Assembly (NCBI GenBank): GCA_949127695.1
Contig: CASBQH010000276.1
Span: 1-8,136 of the forward strand
Reading direction: 5' to 3'
Length of the DNA stretch: 8,136 bases
Source: Synechococcales cyanobacterium PMM_0073
GTDB lineage: Bacteria; Cyanobacteriota; Cyanobacteriia; Elainellales; Elainellaceae
The notes beneath the pieces are model-generated. The model saw only the letters and a program-made list of their open reading frames with translations. It was not told the origin of the DNA and made no database searches. This document shows, in pieces, positions 6,919-8,136 of this stretch (position 1 is its first letter; each line of letters begins with the position of its first letter). The translations under genes were made by a program, and so were the position numbers.

Positions 6919-7863
6919 CTATTGGGGTAAATCGTGTTGGGTAATTGAAATGTCAGTCAGACTTGCTAGCAAAATCATAAACAGTTGGGCATTTGCGATC
7001 GCCTCATATCTAAAAGTGTATTTGTTGAATAGCTCCACCCACTTAGCATCATGAGGAATAAATTCCAATCTCCCATTGCCAAATTTAAAAGCTTTGATTT
7101 TCTCCTTTAATAGGCGTTTAGGTTGACCATAACGGGGCACAAACTCAACAAATCCTGCTCCCAACCTAATTGCCTTAAAACTACTCTTCACCGGAAACTC
7201 CATATAGCCACCCAGTTCTAGTTGATATGCCAATTTACCTTGAAGATAATGGCTCCAGGCGGCTTCTACTGCATGAGCAAAGTGCAAAGGATGGTTGGAT
7301 TCAAGCTTTCTATATTGGTTGAATCTTCCTGTGAATTCATGCTGTTTTCTGTTGCCGCGCTTCCAAGTGAAGTAATACAGGGTATGAAAGTAACCACTAT
7401 TGATATGGATGCGCATTTTCTTGACATAAAGTGTCATGTCCTCCTGGAAGAGAAATACCACACTTTTAGGGCGAGAAGCTCGGCTTCCTTTGACTGTGTA
7501 CTTTACAAATCCCCGCTCGCCAATATAAGAACAAGAATGGTTAAATCGAGTTAAGCAGTAAACTACGAATCCAGTCAATATAGATAAAATAATGGTCAGA
7601 TGATTGACTGTTCTCCATAAGCAGAACAGCAACACTAGCATTGCAACAAATCCTAAGCCCATCATCTTGATACGTTCTGATGGCGATGTTGCCTTCTTAG
7701 TCTGAGACAATGTAGTTTCAGCGGAAATTATCCTGCCGATTTCGAGCGGCGGACAGACAAAGAAATCACTCTCTTCGAGGATAGGCTGACCCATATGACC
7801 GGTTACGCCCGAATCGGGAGTCCATGCAGTAGCGCTAGGAACCGAATTTAAGAATTTAAGCAT
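6919..7863 (-). CDS. Uncharacterised membrane-anchored protein (DUF6585-like architecture)
   Basis: I do not recognise a characterised family. The 314-aa product has a polar N-terminus (about 1-65), then a hydrophobic hairpin of two membrane segments (about 69-84 and 89-105). A soluble C-terminal part of about 200 aa follows, rich in aromatic and basic residues. It has short beta-like strands such as YIGERGFVKYTVKG (about 112-125) and FVEFVPRYG, and a hydrophobic end IANAQLFMILLASL. This layout recalls bacterial DUF6585-type proteins, from memory and with low certainty. The ATG at 7863 lacks a Shine-Dalgarno, and an alternative ATG is at 7794 (residue 24). The coding sequence is clearly more A/T-rich than the genes to its left, suggesting accessory or transferred DNA. 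A perfect HIP1 octamer lies near its 3' end. The frame is long and has normal protein composition, so the gene is probably real. Confidence 0.7.
   Translation of the reverse strand: MLKFLNSVPSATAWTPDSGVTGHMGQPILEESDFFVCPPLEIGRIISAETTLSQTKKATSPSERIKMMGLGFVAMLVLLFCLWRTVNHLTIILSILTGFVVYCLTRFNHSCSYIGERGFVKYTVKGSRASRPKSVVFLFQEDMTLYVKKMRIHINSGYFHTLYYFTWKRGNRKQHEFTGRFNQYRKLESNHPLHFAHAVEAAWSHYLQGKLAYQLELGGYMEFPVKSSFKAIRLGAGFVEFVPRYGQPKRLLKEKIKAFKFGNGRLEFIPHDAKWVELFNKYTFRYEAIANAQLFMILLASLTDISITQHDLPQ
6995..7002. repeat. HIP1 octamer GCGATCGC
   Basis: A perfect HIP1 palindrome, the octamer greatly over-represented in many cyanobacterial genomes. It is the only exact copy I found in the window and lies inside the uncharacterised minus-strand gene, at codons for EAIAN. 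Confidence 0.7.
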
Positions 7864-7912
7864 GGTGAAAATGTCAGGTAAGCGTTGAGTGATCGAGCAG
7901 AAAAACTAGGAG

Positions 7913-7941
7913 ATTAGCAGCCTGTGCAGTGACTTGAACAA
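7913..7941 (-). promoter_or_regulatory. Weak candidate promoter of the uncharacterised gene
   Basis: On the minus strand TTGTTC (7941-7936) and GCTAAT (7918-7913) are 17 nt apart, about 50 bp before the ATG at 7863. The matches to consensus are partial and judged by eye. Confidence 0.2.
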
Positions 7942-7954
7942 ACTAATAGCCGCT

Positions 7955-7999
7955 GCTGGTTTGGTGATCACCTTTGATTCAGTAGACTGAATAACCAGC
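7955..7999. repeat. Nested inverted repeats (possible three-way-junction structure)
   Basis: Outer arms GCTGGTT (7955-7961) and AACCAGC (7993-7999) enclose two further perfect symmetries. These are the palindrome GGTGATCACC (7963-7972) and ATTCAGT-AG-ACTGAAT (7977-7992). As RNA from either strand this could fold as two hairpins closed by a common stem; as DNA it could be an operator. It lies between two minus-strand genes. There is no T-run after it, so an intrinsic terminator is not supported. Confidence 0.5.
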
Positions 8000-8025
8000 G
8001 ACACCCGGAGTCATCAAAATTCGCT

Positions 8026-8136
8026 TCATTCATCCTCATCAAGGATGCAGTGTACATCCCATAAACAAGAATCGTCAGGCGGCTTTATTATTTGAGGCTG
8101 ATACCTGCGTTTGGCATTTCTGATCGTCTCAACAGC
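8026..8136 (-). CDS. C-terminal tail of an unidentified protein (runs off the window)
   Basis: The minus-strand frame is open from the window edge for 36 codons to TGA at 8028-8026. It reads through ETIRNAKRRYQPQIIKP and ends in CILDEDE. The other two minus frames contain stops early. A basic then acidic tail is plausible coding sequence but matches no family I know. The fragment is too short for more, and chance openness is possible. Confidence 0.35.
   Translation of the reverse strand, partial: AVETIRNAKRRYQPQIIKPPDDSCLWDVHCILDEDE

Noticed and set aside
6740..7054. 104-codon plus-strand open frame
   Set aside because: Its first codons continue the hydrolase remnant, the rest matches nothing I know, and the 3' part runs antisense through the end of the 314-aa gene. 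The ATG lies inside the decayed gene and has no ribosome site.
7222..7554. 110-codon plus-strand open frame opposite the uncharacterised gene
   Set aside because: It is embedded antisense in a longer frame with a coherent membrane-protein layout, and it has no recognisable domain.
8031..8047. Small hairpin CATCC/GGATG near the right end
   Set aside because: The 5-base stem overlaps the likely coding tail and lacks a T-run, so a terminator call is not supported.

Overview
The window looks like a cyanobacterial chromosome. The evidence is a stand-alone BioD-like/DRTGG protein of the type common in cyanobacteria, a cyanobacterial-style class B penicillin-binding protein 2 with a glycine-rich C-terminus, a Tat-type PotD, and one perfect HIP1 octamer (GCGATCGC, 6995-7002). 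A Leptolyngbya-like or other filamentous lineage is plausible, but the genus is inference.

Layout. Positions 1-6463 are GC-rich, compact and ordinary. They hold (i) a 'phosphotransacetylase family' regulatory-type protein on + (62-1153); (ii) a convergent PBP2 gene on - (1180-3000, possibly to 3039); (iii) a 200-bp divergent intergenic region with candidate promoters and a 14-bp tandem repeat; and (iv) a polyamine ABC transporter operon on +, potA-potD-potB (3201-6463). PotA is the ATPase, PotD the periplasmic binding protein and PotB one of the two permeases. The second permease, potC, does not follow potB.

From 6464 onward the sequence becomes visibly more A/T-rich and looks like an accessory or rearranged region. 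About 40 bp after potB lies a decayed fragment of a dienelactone hydrolase gene (about 6503-6751). It carries a frameshifting 4-nt deletion and a net 91-bp insertion of a miniature inverted-repeat element (6624-6716) at a TA target. Removing the insert restores the hydrolase reading frame exactly. After about 170 bp with nothing recognisable comes a 314-codon minus-strand gene for an uncharacterised membrane-anchored protein (6919-7863). Next is an intergenic stretch with nested inverted repeats (7955-7999), then the C-terminal tail of another minus-strand gene running off the right edge (8026-8136).

The potA, potD and potB products would act together in inner-membrane polyamine uptake, and PBP2 acts in cell-wall elongation. 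I found no clear candidate for a new multi-gene system. The most informative observations are the mobile-element insertion in the pseudogene, the missing potC at the same boundary, and the structured intergenic repeat near the right end.
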